Origin: Hyphobacterium sp. SN044
GTDB lineage: Bacteria; Pseudomonadota; Alphaproteobacteria; Caulobacterales; Maricaulaceae
DNA length: 64,000 nt
Direction of reading: 5' to 3'
Assembly: GCF_021864465.1 (NCBI RefSeq)
Contig: NZ_JAKKUV010000006.1
Location: forward strand, 1 to 64,000
Under the pieces are notes generated by a model. That model ran no database searches and was not told the DNA's origin. It saw only the letters and a program-made list of their open reading frames with translations. Of the stretch, positions 49,391-57,857 are shown in pieces. Positions within the stretch are counted from its first letter, which is position 1; every line of letters begins with the position of its first letter. Both the position numbers and the translations under genes were made by a program.

Positions 49391-50257
49391 ATGAACAGAC
49401 CTGACGTCAAGGGCTTCTTCGACCCCGCCACGCACACGATCAGCTATGTCGTGTCCGACCCGGACACCAGAGCGTGCGCGGTGATCGACTCCCTCCTCGA
49501 TTTCGACCAGGCCTCCGGCCGCACGAACACGGCATCGGCCGACATGCTGATCGCCCATGTCCGCGCGCAGGGCTTCACCTGCGAGTGGATCATCGACACC
49601 CATGTCCATGCCGACCACCTGACCGCCGCGCCCTATATCCGCAGCCAGCTGGGCGGCAAGACCGCGATCGGCGACCGGATTCCGGTGGTGCAGAGCGTGT
49701 TCGGCAAGATCTTCAACGAAGGCCAGTCCTTCCACACGGATGGCAGCCAGTTCGACCATCTCTTCGCCGATGGCGAGACCTACCGCATCGGCCATCTCGA
49801 AGGGCGCGCGCTCCTCACGCCCGGCCACACCCCGGCCTGCATGAGCCATGTGATCGGCGACGCCGTCTTCGTCGGCGACACCCTCTTCATGCCGGACTTC
49901 GGCACGGCGCGCTGCGACTTCCCCGGCGGCGATGCCGGTACGCTCTTCGACTCCATCCAGCGCCTGTTCGAACTGCCGGACGAAACGCGCATGTTCCTGT
50001 GCCACGACTACAAGGCGCCGGGCCGCGACGAATTCGTCTGGGAAACCACGGTGGGCGAGCAGAAGCGGTCGAACATCCATGTGAAGACCGGCACGTCCCG
50101 CGAGGAATTCATCGCCATGCGCACCGCGCGCGATGCCACCCTGCCGATGCCGAAGCTGATCCTGCCCTCGGTCCAGATCAACATGCGCGCCGGCGAATTG
50201 CCGCCTGCCGAGGACAATGGCCAGCGCTACATGAAACTTCCGATCAACGCGCTATGA
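49391..50257 (+). CDS. Metallo-beta-lactamase-fold hydrolase, persulfide-dioxygenase-like
   Basis: A 288-aa MBL-fold protein. The metal-binding motif THVHADHLTAA lies near residues 69-79, a further ligand in TPGHTPACMSH near 143-153, Asp in VGDTLFMPDFGTARCDFPGG near 161-180, and a C-terminal HDY. The FGTARCDFPGGD region matches the ETHE1/glyoxalase-II-like persulfide dioxygenase family rather than true glyoxalase II. The GTG at 49358 is an alternative start. Expected role: oxidation of glutathione persulfide to sulfite. The SulP transporter follows, so a sulfur-handling pair is plausible. Confidence 0.8.
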   Translation: MNRPDVKGFFDPATHTISYVVSDPDTRACAVIDSLLDFDQASGRTNTASADMLIAHVRAQGFTCEWIIDTHVHADHLTAAPYIRSQLGGKTAIGDRIPVVQSVFGKIFNEGQSFHTDGSQFDHLFADGETYRIGHLEGRALLTPGHTPACMSHVIGDAVFVGDTLFMPDFGTARCDFPGGDAGTLFDSIQRLFELPDETRMFLCHDYKAPGRDEFVWETTVGEQKRSNIHVKTGTSREEFIAMRTARDATLPMPKLILPSVQINMRAGELPPAEDNGQRYMKLPINAL

Positions 50258-50298
50258 TCGCGTGAGTCGGGGGACAACATGACGGGGGCGGACCAGCG

Positions 50299-52107
50299 GT
50301 GAAACTCTCGCGCTACCTCCCCATTCTCGACTGGGGCCGCCACTATACCGGCCAGACACTGGTCAGCGATCTCAACGCCGCGCTGATCGTCACCATCATG
50401 CTGATCCCGCAATCGCTCGCCTATGCGATGCTCGCGGGATTGCCGCCGCAGGTCGGGCTCTACGCCTCCATCCTGCCGCTGATCGTCTACGCCCTGTTCG
50501 GCACCAGCCGCCAGCTCGCCGTCGGCCCGGTCGCCATCCTGTCGCTGATGACCGCCGCCGCGGCCAGCCGCATCGCCGAGCCCGGCTCGCCCGCCTATGT
50601 CGAGGCCGCGCTCATCCTCGCCCTGCTGTCCGGCGGTATGCTGCTCGTCTCCGGCCTCTTCCGGATGGGCTTCCTCGCCAACTTCCTCAGCCACCCGGTC
50701 GTGTCGGGGTTCATCACCGCCTCGGGCCTGATCATCGCTGCCTCGCAGCTGAAGCATATTCTCGGCGTTTCCGCCGAGGGCCATAACCTCTTCGCCCAGC
50801 TCTTCTCTCTCGCCCGCGCCCTGCCCCACACCAACATCCCGACCCTGGTGATCGGTCTCGCGTCTCTGGCCTTCCTCGCCTGGGCCCGTTCGGGGCTGAA
50901 ACCCCTTCTCGTCCGCTTCGGCCTGCCCGAAACCCCCGCCGCACTGATCGCCCGCGCCGGTCCGGTCTTTGCCGTGACTGCCAGCATCATCGCCGTCGCC
51001 GCGCTCGGCCTCGCCGACCGGGGCGTGCGGATTCTGGGCGAGGTCCCGCGCGACCTGCCCGAACTCGGCATCCCGAACTTCGACCCGGAAGTCTGGGCCC
51101 AGCTGGCCGGTTCGGCAGCCCTCATCGCGCTGATCGGCTTCGTGGAATCGGTCTCGGTGGGCCGTACGCTCGCCGCGAAAAGGCGCCAGCGGATCGACGC
51201 CAACCAGGAACTTGTCGCCTTGGGTGCAGCCAGCCTGTCGTCCGGCCTGTCCTCGGGCTATCCGGTGACGGGCGGCCTCGCCCGCTCGGCGGTCAATCTC
51301 GATGCCGGAGCAGAGACCCCGGCGGCCGGCGCCTTCACCGCCGTCGGCATCGCGCTCGCGACGCTCTTCCTGACGCCCTTCCTGTTCAACCTGCCGCAGG
51401 CCGTCCTCGCCGCGACCATCATCATCGCTGTGCTCTCTCTGGTGAATCTGAAGGAAGTCGTGAAGGTCTGGCACTTCTCGAAGACCGACTTCGCGGCCAT
51501 GGGCGGCACGATCGCCGTCACGCTCAGCTTCGGCGTGGAATGGGGGATCACGACCGGCGTCGTCCTGTCGCTCTTCCTGCACCTCTACAACACCAGCCGC
51601 CCGCACTTCGCCATCGTCGGTCAGGTGCCGGGCACGCAGCATTTCCGCAACGTCAACCGCCATCCGGTCGTCGTGCCGGACCGGATCCTGACCATCCGGG
51701 TCGATGAAAGCCTCTATTTCGCCTCGGCGAATTTCCTGGAGGAAACGGTCGTGCAGGTGCTCGCCAACCGGCCCGACCTCGAACACCTCATCCTGATGTG
51801 TCCGGCGGTGAACCGGATCGATGCCAGCGGTCTGGAAAGCCTCGAAGCGATCAACCGCCGCCTCGCCGATGCCGGCGCGAAACTGCACCTGACCGAGGTA
51901 AAGGGCCCGGTGATGGATGCGCTGAAACGCTCGCATTTCCCCCAGGAGCTGACCGGGAAGGTCTATCTTCACCAGTTCGAGGCCATCCGCGATCTGGACC
52001 CGGACTGCGCCGCCGCCGCGCTCGACGGCACGGCCCCGACGACCGAGCCAGGCAGCACACCCTGCCCGTCCCTGCGCCTCGCCGGCATGTCCGCGATCTG
52101 GAAATAG
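50299..52107 (+). CDS. SulP-family anion permease with STAS domain
   Basis: A 602-aa transporter. The N-terminal membrane part (about 1-425) contains the SulP signature IMLIPQSLAYAMLAGLPPQVGLYAS and AVGPVAILSLMTA, and the C-terminal STAS domain (about 440-560) has the LILMCPAVNRIDASGLESLEAINRRL segment. It starts with GTG, 41 bases downstream of the MBL gene; a short ATG-initiated frame in between stops after seven codons. Substrates of the family include sulfate, bicarbonate and dicarboxylates. Linking it to sulfur oxidation is an inference from its neighbour. Confidence 0.92.
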   Translation: MKLSRYLPILDWGRHYTGQTLVSDLNAALIVTIMLIPQSLAYAMLAGLPPQVGLYASILPLIVYALFGTSRQLAVGPVAILSLMTAAAASRIAEPGSPAYVEAALILALLSGGMLLVSGLFRMGFLANFLSHPVVSGFITASGLIIAASQLKHILGVSAEGHNLFAQLFSLARALPHTNIPTLVIGLASLAFLAWARSGLKPLLVRFGLPETPAALIARAGPVFAVTASIIAVAALGLADRGVRILGEVPRDLPELGIPNFDPEVWAQLAGSAALIALIGFVESVSVGRTLAAKRRQRIDANQELVALGAASLSSGLSSGYPVTGGLARSAVNLDAGAETPAAGAFTAVGIALATLFLTPFLFNLPQAVLAATIIIAVLSLVNLKEVVKVWHFSKTDFAAMGGTIAVTLSFGVEWGITTGVVLSLFLHLYNTSRPHFAIVGQVPGTQHFRNVNRHPVVVPDRILTIRVDESLYFASANFLEETVVQVLANRPDLEHLILMCPAVNRIDASGLESLEAINRRLADAGAKLHLTEVKGPVMDALKRSHFPQELTGKVYLHQFEAIRDLDPDCAAAALDGTAPTTEPGSTPCPSLRLAGMSAIWK

Positions 52108-52161
52108 GCCGGTCTCATTTGTCGCATTCCCGTGTTCTGGTGAGGGGTATAGGCAGATCGA

Positions 52162-53499
52162 ATGACCGATCCGGTGCTTCTGAAATACGCCGCGCGCAAC
52201 ACGCCGCGCTACACCAGCTACCCGACCGCACCGCACTTCCATGCCGGTGTGAACGGTGAGACCTATGCGCGCTGGCTGGGTGAACTCACGCCGGAGCAGC
52301 GCGGCTCGCTCTACTTCCACCTGCCCTATTGCCGGGTGCTGTGCTGGTATTGCGGCTGCCACACGCGGGCCAGTCTCAAGGACGGCCCGATCGAGCGCTA
52401 TCTCGACCGGCTGGAGATGGAGATCGACACCACCGCCGCGCTCGTTCCGCACCGGCTGAAGGTCGACCATCTGCACTGGGGCGGCGGCAGCCCGACCCTC
52501 GTTCCGGCCAGCCGCATGCGCCGCATCATGGCGTTGGTGCGCGACCGTTTCGACATTCAGCCCGGCGCAGAGATCGCCATCGAGGTCGATCCCCGCACGC
52601 TCGACGACGAACGCGCGGCAGCGCTCGGCGCGACCGGCTTCAACCGCGCCAGCATCGGCGTGCAGACCTTCGACCCGGACGTACAGCGCGCCATCAACCG
52701 GATACAGTCGTTCGAAGTGACGAAAGCCTGCGCCGACCGCCTGCGCGGCAATGGCGTGAACGCGATCAATGTCGATCTCGTCTACGGCCTGCCGAAACAG
52801 TCGCTCGAAAGCTGCCTCGATACCGTGGACCGCGTGCTCGAACTCGCGCCAGACCGGCTCTCGGTCTTCGGCTATGCCCATGTCCCGCACATGAAGAAGC
52901 ATATGCGCCTGATCGATACCGGCGATCTCCCGGGCACCGAGGCCCGCATCGCGCAGGCCCAGGCGATCGCCGACAGGCTCGTCGCGGCGGGCTATGTCGC
53001 CATCGGATTCGATCACTATGCGCGGCCCGAAGACCCGCTCGCGGAACGCCAGCGCACCGGCCATCTCCACCGCAACTTCCAAGGCTATACCACCGACGCG
53101 GCCGATGCGCTGATCGGCTTCGGCGCGTCAGCCATCGGCCGCCTGCCGCAGGGCCATATCCAGAATACGGCCGATATCGCCGCCTGGGAAAAGGCTGTCC
53201 TGGCGAATGAACTGCCTGTCGCAAGGGGCTGCGCCTATGAGGGCGACGACCTGTTCCGGTCAGACATCATCGAACGCCTGATGTGCGACCTTGAGGCCGA
53301 TCTCGGCACGCTTGCACGCGAGCACGGACAGCCCGTCGCGAACCCCGACCTGTCGGAACTGGAAGCTGACGGCATCGTCCGGCGGGATGGTGATCTGGTC
53401 ATGATCAACCCGGAATACCGTACGCTGGCGCGCATCGTCGCCGCCGCATTCGACACGCGGCTGATGGCCGGTAACGCGAAACACTCCGTCTCGGTCTGA
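52162..53499 (+). CDS. hemN: Oxygen-independent coproporphyrinogen III oxidase
   Basis: A 445-aa radical-SAM enzyme that decarboxylates two propionates of coproporphyrinogen III to make protoporphyrinogen IX in haem synthesis without oxygen. The cluster motif is Cys57-x3-Cys61-x2-Cys64, followed by Cys66, with the GGGSPTLVP segment near 112 and the HemN C-terminal domain after 340. It lies next to the cbb3 oxidase locus, which needs haem under low oxygen. I see no FNR-type box (TTGA-N6-TCAA) in the 54-nt upstream gap. Confidence 0.96.
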   Translation: MTDPVLLKYAARNTPRYTSYPTAPHFHAGVNGETYARWLGELTPEQRGSLYFHLPYCRVLCWYCGCHTRASLKDGPIERYLDRLEMEIDTTAALVPHRLKVDHLHWGGGSPTLVPASRMRRIMALVRDRFDIQPGAEIAIEVDPRTLDDERAAALGATGFNRASIGVQTFDPDVQRAINRIQSFEVTKACADRLRGNGVNAINVDLVYGLPKQSLESCLDTVDRVLELAPDRLSVFGYAHVPHMKKHMRLIDTGDLPGTEARIAQAQAIADRLVAAGYVAIGFDHYARPEDPLAERQRTGHLHRNFQGYTTDAADALIGFGASAIGRLPQGHIQNTADIAAWEKAVLANELPVARGCAYEGDDLFRSDIIERLMCDLEADLGTLAREHGQPVANPDLSELEADGIVRRDGDLVMINPEYRTLARIVAAAFDTRLMAGNAKHSVSV

Positions 53500-53506
53500 A
53501 GACCGC

Positions 53507-54274
53507 CTAGCGGCAGATCCACGCCACCGCGGGGGCATAGGCAACGCTGGCCATGCCGAGCGCCGCGATGGCAACGCCGGCCGCGCCGCGGATTTTCGCC
53601 GCCTGCCCCAGTTTCGCGAGGCTGCCGAAACCCAGCGCCGTGGCGGTCACGCCCGGAATGACGCCGAGACCGAACCCGGCCATCACGACAGCCCCGTCCA
53701 TCGCCGATCCGGCGCTCATCGCCAGCAGCAGGACCGCATAGACGAGGCCGCACGGGATCAGCCCCCAGACCAGCCCCGCCACTGCCGGAGCGGCGCGCCC
53801 CGCGGCCCGGAAACCGGCCGATTGCACGAGCCGCCGCGTGACCGGCGCGAACACCCGGTCGGCAGCGGCGAAGGAGGGGAGCAGCCCGGTGATCGACAAA
53901 CCAATCCAGACCAGCGTCACTGCGGCCAGCCAGCGCGTCACAAGTAGCGCGGCATTGGGTTCAAGATAGGCCAGAAGGCCCGAGCCGAGCCAGCCGGCCA
54001 GCGCGCCGAGCCCGATATAGGTGATCCACTTTCCCGTTTGCGCCGCCGCCAGCACGCCGGCGCGCGACGTAAGGCTTCCGCCAGGCGACAGGGAGAACAT
54101 CAGCGCCGACCCGATCCCCCCGCACATCACGGCGCAGTGCAGCGTGCTGGCAAAGCCCGTCAGAACACCCCCTGCGAACCCGGGATGGGTGAGGATCGAA
54201 ACGGTCGCGCCGTGGTCCAATTTCGTCCCCTGCACCTGCGGCCTTTTGAGTGCTTGAACCTTGCCCGAAATCAT
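53507..54274 (-). CDS. Sulfite exporter TauE/SafE-like (DsbD_2) membrane protein
   Basis: About 255 aa with six or seven membrane segments. It has a TGFASTLHCAVMCGGIG segment (about 33-49) carrying two cysteines and a GLIPCGLVYAVLLLAMSAGS segment (about 177-196), typical of the DsbD_2/SafE-like proteins that sit in cbb3 oxidase loci and are thought to help with copper or thiol handling. Start 54274 is used; the frame is open to 54412. It converges on hemN and is transcribed divergently from the DUF2189 gene. Exact transported species unknown. Confidence 0.8.
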   Translation of the reverse strand: MISGKVQALKRPQVQGTKLDHGATVSILTHPGFAGGVLTGFASTLHCAVMCGGIGSALMFSLSPGGSLTSRAGVLAAAQTGKWITYIGLGALAGWLGSGLLAYLEPNAALLVTRWLAAVTLVWIGLSITGLLPSFAAADRVFAPVTRRLVQSAGFRAAGRAAPAVAGLVWGLIPCGLVYAVLLLAMSAGSAMDGAVVMAGFGLGVIPGVTATALGFGSLAKLGQAAKIRGAAGVAIAALGMASVAYAPAVAWICR

Positions 54275-54314
54275 CCGTAAATAGAATGTGGTCTTTCGAC
54301 GCGGGGAGGCGGAA

Positions 54315-55064
54315 ATGACAACGATGACAGCACAGCGTGTGGACGCGGCATCGCACTGGGACTGGCTCAAGGCCGGGTGGCGCGATCTCTGGTCCGCGCC
54401 GCTATATTCCATCGGTTACGGCTTGATCTTCGTGGCCGTGGGGCTGGCGATCACGGCCGGTCTCTGGACACTCGGTCTCGGCTCGATCACGCCCGTCGCG
54501 CTCGCGGGTTTCGCCCTGGTCGCTCCGGCCTTCGCCGTCGGCTTCTACCGCATTTCGGCGCTCGAAGACGCAGGCCAGAAGGTCAGTTGGACCGCGATCC
54601 GAGACATCCCCAAGGGCCGGTTCGGACAGGTCGCCTTCCTCGGCGTCCTGCTCGTCGTGATCTTCCTGTTCTGGATCCTCATTGCACGGGCGCTCTACGC
54701 CAGCTTCACGATCGGCAACTACCTGCCGGTGGGCGAGTTCACGCAATTCGCCCTGTCCTATCCGGCCGGCCTCACCATGATCGCGGTGGGAACGGTGATC
54801 GGCGGCGCGCTCGCCTTCGCGGCCTTCGCGATCTCCGCTTTTTCATTCCCGATGCTGATCGACCGCGATGTTGACGCCGTGACGGCGCTGATCGCCAGTG
54901 TCGATGCGGTGAAGCGGATGCCGGTCCTGGCCTTGAGCTGGGCGATCACCATCGCGCTGATGACGGCGGGCGGCATTGCCCTCTTCATCCTGCCGCTGGC
55001 GATCGTCTTCCCCTGGCTGGGGCATGCCAGCTTCCGGGCCTACCGGGACCTTTTCCCGTCCTGA
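54315..55064 (+). CDS. DUF2189 membrane protein
   Basis: A 249-aa protein with about six membrane segments in three pairs (nt 54410-55030). It has the DUF2189 pattern WLKAGWRDLWSAPLYSIGYG and a SFPMLIDRDVDAVTALIAS segment. GGGGAGG precedes ATG 54315. Such genes sit in or near cbb3 oxidase operons in many alphaproteobacteria, function unknown. Its end overlaps the end of ccoS (25 nt), convergent. Confidence 0.83.
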   Translation: MTTMTAQRVDAASHWDWLKAGWRDLWSAPLYSIGYGLIFVAVGLAITAGLWTLGLGSITPVALAGFALVAPAFAVGFYRISALEDAGQKVSWTAIRDIPKGRFGQVAFLGVLLVVIFLFWILIARALYASFTIGNYLPVGEFTQFALSYPAGLTMIAVGTVIGGALAFAAFAISAFSFPMLIDRDVDAVTALIASVDAVKRMPVLALSWAITIALMTAGGIALFILPLAIVFPWLGHASFRAYRDLFPS

Positions 55065-55231
55065 TCGGTCTCGACCCGGTCGGGTAGCGGACCGTCATCG
55101 TCGAGCAGGATGCGCTCGGCGGCACCGTCCATGTCTTCGTACTGGCCGGAGCGCACCGTCCAGAAGAAGGCGCCGAGCCCGAACAGGGCGAGCAGGAGCG
55201 CGGCCGGGATCAGGAGCAGGATGACGGTCAT
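55040..55231 (-). CDS. ccoS: cbb3 oxidase maturation protein CcoS
   Basis: A 63-aa protein with one N-terminal membrane span (LLLIPAALLLALFGLGAFFW) and the conserved SGQYEDMDGAAERILLDDD segment that identifies CcoS. It assists insertion of cofactors into the CcoN subunit. Its ATG overlaps the ccoI stop by 4 nt, so it is the last gene of the cco operon. Confidence 0.93.
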   Translation of the reverse strand: MTVILLLIPAALLLALFGLGAFFWTVRSGQYEDMDGAAERILLDDDGPLPDRVETDQDGKRSR

Positions 55232-57408
55232 TTGCGGGCCAGTCTGAGCGCGTTGAGCGTGACGATCATCGACGAGCCGGACATCGCGATGGCCGCGACC
55301 AGCGGCGTCACGAAGCCGAACACGGCGAGCGGCACGGCAATGCAGTTGTAGAGGATTGTCAGGCCGAAATTCTCGAACACGCGGCGGCGGGCGGCGCGGG
55401 CCACGACGACCGCGTCCGGGATCGCCGACAGCCCCTCTCCCTGCAGCACGAGGTCGGCGGCAGCCTGCGAGATGTCGGCAGCCGCGGCCGGCGAAACCGA
55501 TACGTGCGCGGAGGCCAGCGCCGGCGCGTCATTGATCCCGTCGCCCACCATCAGGGCCTTGTGACCGCGCGCCCTGAAGCCTTCGATCTCGTCGATCTTC
55601 TCCTGCGGTTTCAGACCGGCGCGCCAGTGCGTGATGCCGAGTGCTTCGGCGACATCCTTCACCGCGCCTTCCCGGTCGCCCGACAACAGGACCGGTTCAA
55701 GACCAAGCTCGCGCAGACGCGACACCGTCTCCGCCGCATCGGGGCGCAGCGCATCAGCGAAGGCGAAGCGGACCGGATCCGCGCCTTCCACCGACAGCCA
55801 GGCTTCAGACGCGCCGTCGGGACCGGTTTGGAGACCGAGCCAGGCCGCCGAGCCGAAGCGCACGCGCTTGCCCTCGACCATGGCCTCAAGGCCGCCGCCC
55901 GGCGTCTCGCTGACCCGGGAAGCGACATCGCCCATCCCCGCAAGGTCCGCGACGGCACGTGACAGCGGGTGGCGGCTGGTCCGCGCAAGCCTGGCGGCAA
56001 GCTGGAAATTGGCTTCGCCGACCGCATCCCGGTTGACCAGTTGCGGCTTGCCGATCGTCAGCGTGCCGGTCTTGTCGAACACGGCGAGATCGGCTTCCGA
56101 GAGGCGTTCCAGCGCATCGCCGGATTTCACCAGCACGCCGGATCGGTAGAGCCGTCCCGTCGCGACGACCTGCACCGCAGGAACGGCGAGGGCCAGCGCG
56201 CACGGGCAGGTGATGATCAGAACCGAGATGGCGATGATGATGGCCGTATAGGCCTCCGCCCCGAAGAGCAGCCAGCCGATCGCCGACGACGCCGCCAGCG
56301 TATGGACCATCGGCACGTAGAGTTTCGCGGCCCGGTCGGCGAGACGGACATAGCGCGACCGGCCCTGCTCGCCGGCTTCGACGAGGCGGGTGATTTCCGC
56401 CAGCAGCGAATCCTCGCGCCGCGCCTCCGCCACCGCGATCAGCGGCGCGGAGAGATTGACCATGCCGGAGAAGATCTTCTCGCCGGGCACGGCGTCGCGC
56501 GGCACGGTCTCTCCGGTCACGAGCGCTGTATCGAGCGCGCTTTCGCCTTCCGCCACGACGGCATCGACCGGCACTTTCTCACCCGCCGCGATCAGCAGCC
56601 GGTCACCCGGCTTCACATCGCGTGCCGGAATGGCTTCGACATGACCCTTGGCGTCCATCCGGTTCGCCGTCGCCGCCTGCATCGAGGCCAGGCGCCGCGC
56701 CGCCGCCCCCGCCCGCGCGCGCAAACGGCTGTCGAGGAAGCGTCCGATCAGGAGGAAGAAGAGCAGCATCGCCGCCGCGTCGAAATAGACGTGGCCGGAC
56801 CCCCACACCGTCTCGTAGATGCTGAGCCCGCAGGCCAGCGTCACGCCGAGCGTGATCGGCACGTCCATATTGGTCCGGCGCGCACGCAAGGCCCGCCAGG
56901 CGGACTCGAAGAAGGGGCGCCCCGAATAGGCGACGGCCGGCAGCACGATCAGCGCCGACAGCCAGTGCATAAGCCCCTTCGTGCCTTCATCCATCTCGCC
57001 CTGGCCGAACCAGACCGGGATGGAGAACAGCATGACGTTCGCGGTCGCGAAGCCGGCCACGGCCATGCATTTCAGCAGGCGCTTTTCCTCCGCGTCCTGC
57101 GCGGACGTGCTTTCTTCCGGGGCGTAGGGCGTGGCGGGATAGCCGATCTCTGCGAGGCGGCGGACGAAATCCCGCGCCTTCGACTTGTCGCCGTCCCAGC
57201 TCAGCGCGAGCCGGCCGGTCGACAGGTTGAGCCGCGCATTCCGCACGCCCGGCATCTCCGTCATGCCGCCTTCGACGCGCGCAATGCAGCCCGCGCAATG
57301 CACGCCCTTCACCAGCAGGTCGATCTCGCGGTGCCCGTCGCGCTCGCGCACGAAGGCCGTCGGATCGGCGTCGGTCGAAGCGGAGTATGCGGGGTCTATT
57401 GCAGCCAT
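55228..57408 (-). CDS. ccoI: Copper-exporting P-type ATPase for cbb3 assembly
   Basis: A 726-aa copper-translocating ATPase. The N-terminal HMA domain has GVHCAGCIARVE, the transmembrane CPC motif is TCPCALALAVP, phosphorylation is at DKTGTLTIGK, and the hinge GDGINDAPALASAHVS is present. It supplies copper to the CcoN active site from the cytoplasmic side. The gene overlaps ccoH by 13 nt and ccoS by 4 nt, so it sits in the cco operon. The synonym fixI applies. Confidence 0.95.
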   Translation of the reverse strand: MAAIDPAYSASTDADPTAFVRERDGHREIDLLVKGVHCAGCIARVEGGMTEMPGVRNARLNLSTGRLALSWDGDKSKARDFVRRLAEIGYPATPYAPEESTSAQDAEEKRLLKCMAVAGFATANVMLFSIPVWFGQGEMDEGTKGLMHWLSALIVLPAVAYSGRPFFESAWRALRARRTNMDVPITLGVTLACGLSIYETVWGSGHVYFDAAAMLLFFLLIGRFLDSRLRARAGAAARRLASMQAATANRMDAKGHVEAIPARDVKPGDRLLIAAGEKVPVDAVVAEGESALDTALVTGETVPRDAVPGEKIFSGMVNLSAPLIAVAEARREDSLLAEITRLVEAGEQGRSRYVRLADRAAKLYVPMVHTLAASSAIGWLLFGAEAYTAIIIAISVLIITCPCALALAVPAVQVVATGRLYRSGVLVKSGDALERLSEADLAVFDKTGTLTIGKPQLVNRDAVGEANFQLAARLARTSRHPLSRAVADLAGMGDVASRVSETPGGGLEAMVEGKRVRFGSAAWLGLQTGPDGASEAWLSVEGADPVRFAFADALRPDAAETVSRLRELGLEPVLLSGDREGAVKDVAEALGITHWRAGLKPQEKIDEIEGFRARGHKALMVGDGINDAPALASAHVSVSPAAAADISQAAADLVLQGEGLSAIPDAVVVARAARRRVFENFGLTILYNCIAVPLAVFGFVTPLVAAIAMSGSSMIVTLNALRLARK

Positions 57409-57857
57409 AGTTCGGTTTGCAGGGTAAAGGGCGGCTCACCCTCGCGCCATGCCCGCAGAGTCCAGCGCCCGCGCAGTCCCTCCGGCAGGACGGCGGCATA
57501 ACGCCCCTCGGCCCGGGCCTCGAACACCAGCTCCTGGTCGCGCGACGTGTCCGCGGGATGGCGGAGCGTGCCGTTCATGTCGAGCCCGTCGATCGGATGA
57601 CCCTCGGCGTCGAGAACCCGGATCACGACACGTCCGCCTTCGACCTCCGCCGTCGCCGTCCAGCCAAGAGCGGCCTGTTCGGCGCGCGCGGCGAGGGTCG
57701 AATTGTAGTCGAGACCCTGGACGTAGGAGCGCGGCTCGTCCTCGCCGCGGAAGGTTCGCGTCGCCTGGATGACGAAGATGACATTCACCGTGATAATGAC
57801 CCCGAAGAAGACGAGGATCACCGCGAGAACATGCCAGCCTGTGACGCGCTTGATCAT
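57396..57857 (-). CDS. ccoH: cbb3 oxidase assembly protein CcoH (FixH)
   Basis: A 153-aa protein with one N-terminal membrane span (WHVLAVILVFFGVIITVNVIF) and a periplasmic beta domain with the FixH-type segments TFRGEDEPRSYVQGLDYN and AEQAALGW. It assists assembly of the cbb3 oxidase. The start overlaps the ccoG stop by 4 nt and its end overlaps ccoI by 13 nt. Confidence 0.9.
   Translation of the reverse strand: MIKRVTGWHVLAVILVFFGVIITVNVIFVIQATRTFRGEDEPRSYVQGLDYNSTLAARAEQAALGWTATAEVEGGRVVIRVLDAEGHPIDGLDMNGTLRHPADTSRDQELVFEARAEGRYAAVLPEGLRGRWTLRAWREGEPPFTLQTELWLQ

Noticed and set aside
52108..52161. FNR/Anr box before hemN
   Set aside because: No TTGA-N6-TCAA palindrome was found in the short gap.
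50227..53082. Minus-strand open frame of 951 codons opposite SulP and hemN
   Set aside because: It crosses two well-identified plus-strand genes and has no domain.
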